From the NCBI GenBank assembly GCA_016873495.1, contig VGXC01000001.1:1-64000 (forward strand): a stretch of 64,000 nt of DNA, given 5' to 3'. This stretch comes from Nitrospira sp. Its GTDB lineage: Bacteria; Nitrospirota; Nitrospiria; Nitrospirales; Nitrospiraceae. The translations under genes were made by a program, and so were the position numbers. The notes below the pieces were generated by a model. The model was not told the origin of the DNA and did not search any database. It saw only the letters and a program-made list of their open reading frames with translations. Positions 62,777-64,000 of this stretch are shown here, in pieces (the stretch's first letter is position 1; each line of letters opens with the position of its first letter).

Positions 62777-63133
62777 TCAGATGCGGAGCGGCAGAGAGAT
62801 TGAAACCGATCGACGGGGAGACGCCCAGGGAGGGCCATGGATCAGGGCCAACCCGAGCAAGAGGTTATCCAGTGGAAGTCCGATCGGGCCCAGGAAGGCC
62901 GTCTCATGGCTAAGCGGCAGGAGGGGATGGTCCGGCGACGTCGATCCGAGGAGGCGCGGAGCCGGAACGGCTACATCTGCGGCGGCTTCGTCCTGTATCG
63001 CCCCTTCGGCGGCGGATGCTTCATCGATCTCGAAGAGGGTATCCTCAACCAGATCGGCGGAAAGGCCGAGCGTCACCGCCACGGCAAGCCAGGTCACTGC
63101 TCGCAGAGTAGTCGACCATCGGGAATACCGCAT
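62777..63133 (-). CDS. Hypothetical secreted or membrane-anchored small protein
   Basis: A 118-residue ORF with a basic N-terminus and a hydrophobic stretch (TLRAVTWLAVAVTLGLSADL) that looks like a signal peptide, followed by an acidic Ala-rich part and a Pro/Leu-rich end. AGGA lies 9 nt before the ATG. No domain recognised. An overlapping ORF on the other strand (62837-63148) is the alternative, but has no signal or motif. Confidence 0.45.
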   Translation of the reverse strand: MRYSRWSTTLRAVTWLAVAVTLGLSADLVEDTLFEIDEASAAEGAIQDEAAADVAVPAPRLLGSTSPDHPLLPLSHETAFLGPIGLPLDNLLLGLALIHGPPWASPRRSVSISLPLRI

Positions 63134-63159
63134 CGCCAAGCGTCCTGAGATTCGGATCG

Positions 63160-63642
63160 TTACCGCTCCGGATTACGCGCCGCCGAGACCGCCGAGGCAA
63201 AGGCCAGCAGGCTCTTGCGCGCCTCGTCGTCCAGCGCCAGCAGCAGATGGGCTTCTTCCCCGTGCATGAGCCGGAGGCTCAGGAACGGCTCCTCCTGCCG
63301 CTTCTCCCGGTTATCCCAGACCGCATCGATCAACTGCACCTTGTCCAGGTCGCGGGCCGAGACGACGTCGTAGCGGAAGTAGGAGTCGCCGATGACCATG
63401 TCGTAGAGGACGTTTCCCGCCGTCAGGACCGCGAGGTTGAAGCGCCCCTGTTCCTCGTAGCCTTCCGGCAGATACTTGTTGATGTGCAGGAGGGCCACCT
63501 TGCGGTCGCCCAGCGCCGCCTGGATGTTTTTCTTGAGGGCATCGTAATCGAGCTGCAACGCCTTTTCATCCGGACCCGTCGCGTCCACTGCCGCCTGTTG
63601 CACCGCCTCAAAGACTCCTGCCGCCGTCGTCACACTGCTCAT
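63160..63642 (-). CDS. Uncharacterised cytoplasmic protein
   Basis: A 160-residue soluble protein with no signal peptide or membrane helix. Mixed alpha/beta composition: KALQLDYDALKKNIQAALGD, VALLHINKYLPEGYEEQGRF, NLAVLTAGNVLYDMVIGDSY. A good ribosome site (GGAG, 9 nt spacer) precedes the ATG. I do not recognise the family. Confidence 0.75.
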   Translation of the reverse strand: MSSVTTAAGVFEAVQQAAVDATGPDEKALQLDYDALKKNIQAALGDRKVALLHINKYLPEGYEEQGRFNLAVLTAGNVLYDMVIGDSYFRYDVVSARDLDKVQLIDAVWDNREKRQEEPFLSLRLMHGEEAHLLLALDDEARKSLLAFASAVSAARNPER

Positions 63643-63761
63643 ACAACCAATCTCCTTCCTTAACCAGAGGCCCCGTTGTCACTCAGGCCGACCTGCACCG
63701 CCGCTACCGATAAGCCGGCTACCGGTTACGGTACCCGGAGTGAGCCGGCTATTGCAAGGGC

Positions 63762-64000
63762 TCAGGGACCGACTGCCTGTAGACGATGAGAAAAATGGGA
63801 CCGTCCCGTCTGATCGAACACTTCGAGGAGGAGCGTTGATCCGTTGACGGTCACGTGGCAGAAATTCTGGAAGTCGCCTTCGGTAAACAGCGTGGAGGGG
63901 CTCAAGTCCCGATTGGGTTGGGTCGGCTTTCCGGGCGCCGCCGAGAGCGGCCCACAGATAAATTCATGAAAGTCCGGCTTCCCATCCCCGTTAGGGTCAT
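63762..64000 (-). CDS. C-terminus of a PhoD/phosphoesterase-like protein (cut by window edge)
   Basis: The minus strand is open from the window edge to a TGA at 63762-63764 and encodes 78 residues. DPNGDGKPDFHEFICGPLSA combines a calcium-loop-like DxNxDGxxD with the FHEFICGPL segment seen near the end of PhoD-type and related metallophosphoesterases; TVNGSTLLLEVFDQTG follows as a final beta unit. There is no start in the window. The family assignment is tentative. The 119 bp between this gene and the next hold an AGCCGGCT-flanked hairpin (about 63715-63752) that could terminate it. Confidence 0.6.
   Translation of the reverse strand, partial: DPNGDGKPDFHEFICGPLSAAPGKPTQPNRDLSPSTLFTEGDFQNFCHVTVNGSTLLLEVFDQTGRSHFSHRLQAVGP

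Noticed and set aside
62837-63148. 103-codon plus-strand ORF at the right end
   Set aside because: No signal, motif or good ribosome site; the opposing minus-strand ORF with a signal-like N-terminus is the better candidate.

Overview
The window looks like chromosomal DNA of a GC-rich, Gram-negative bacterium. It has a complete Tol-Pal system, a LapB-type protein, a MacA/MacB-type exporter, lipoprotein signal peptidase, many lipoproteins with lipoboxes and an outer-membrane barrel protein. Gene content, gene order and the style of the intergenic repeats remind me most of Nitrospira/Nitrospirota. That assignment is inference, because no rRNA or lineage-specific marker such as nitrite oxidoreductase lies in the window.

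Left edge (1-6.7 kb). The tail of an IS1595-type transposase and a small orphan ORF come first. Next are a translationally coupled carbamoyltransferase and multi-pass membrane protein (envelope glycan modification is likely), a caspase-fold lipoprotein that has lost both catalytic residues, a MITE-like repeat, and a small secreted c-type cytochrome with its own strong promoter and terminator.

Minus-strand block (6.8-22.4 kb). In transcription order: xerD-like recombinase, tRNA-Val(TAC), tRNA-Asp(GTC), a stray 3' fragment of tRNA-Asp, then tolQ-tolR-tolA-tolB-pal-cpoB-cpoB, mutL, miaA, mtnP, a PfkB kinase, a TPR lipoprotein, rodZ and a purine nucleoside phosphorylase. Several neighbours overlap by 4 bp, so much of this is one long operon combining envelope constriction, DNA repair, tRNA modification and purine/methylthioadenosine salvage.

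Plus-strand block (22.5-37.9 kb). A periplasmic-binding/TPR protein and trpS lead to a lower-GC island with a frameshifted PIN-domain gene and the second MITE-like copy. Then come gap-pgk-tpiA-secG, ilvE on the opposite strand, and rplU-rpmA-obgE-proB-nadD-rsfS-lapB-like-bioB. rsfS appears to start at a non-canonical ATC codon.

Mixed block (37.9-51.4 kb). It holds an FtsX/MacB-type double permease, a LuxR-type regulator, a class 1A dihydroorotate dehydrogenase with an overlapping ABC ATPase, comF, fmdB, a compact HTH-mraZ-rusA operon detached from any division cluster, a MacB permease / ATPase / MacA adaptor operon, a coiled-coil lipoprotein with a helix-hairpin-helix tail, uppP and a DUF2024 protein.

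Right block (51.4-64 kb). lspA-ileS and nadA face left. A TPP riboswitch with a terminator controls thiC, followed by a Thi4 that carries His where suicidal enzymes carry Cys. Then come a TPR protein, a degenerate receiver domain, ygfZ, a single-POTRA-like barrel protein, two uncharacterised ORFs and the C-terminus of a probable PhoD/phosphoesterase-like protein running off the edge.

The most unusual material is at the borders between genes: a MITE-like family with covarying hairpins, tandem heptamers that build stop and start codons, and several families of quasi-tandem word-like microrepeats. The best candidate for an undescribed functional unit is the HTH-mraZ-rusA operon with three 10-bp-spaced direct repeats just upstream of a strong promoter. 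No CRISPR array or rRNA gene was seen.
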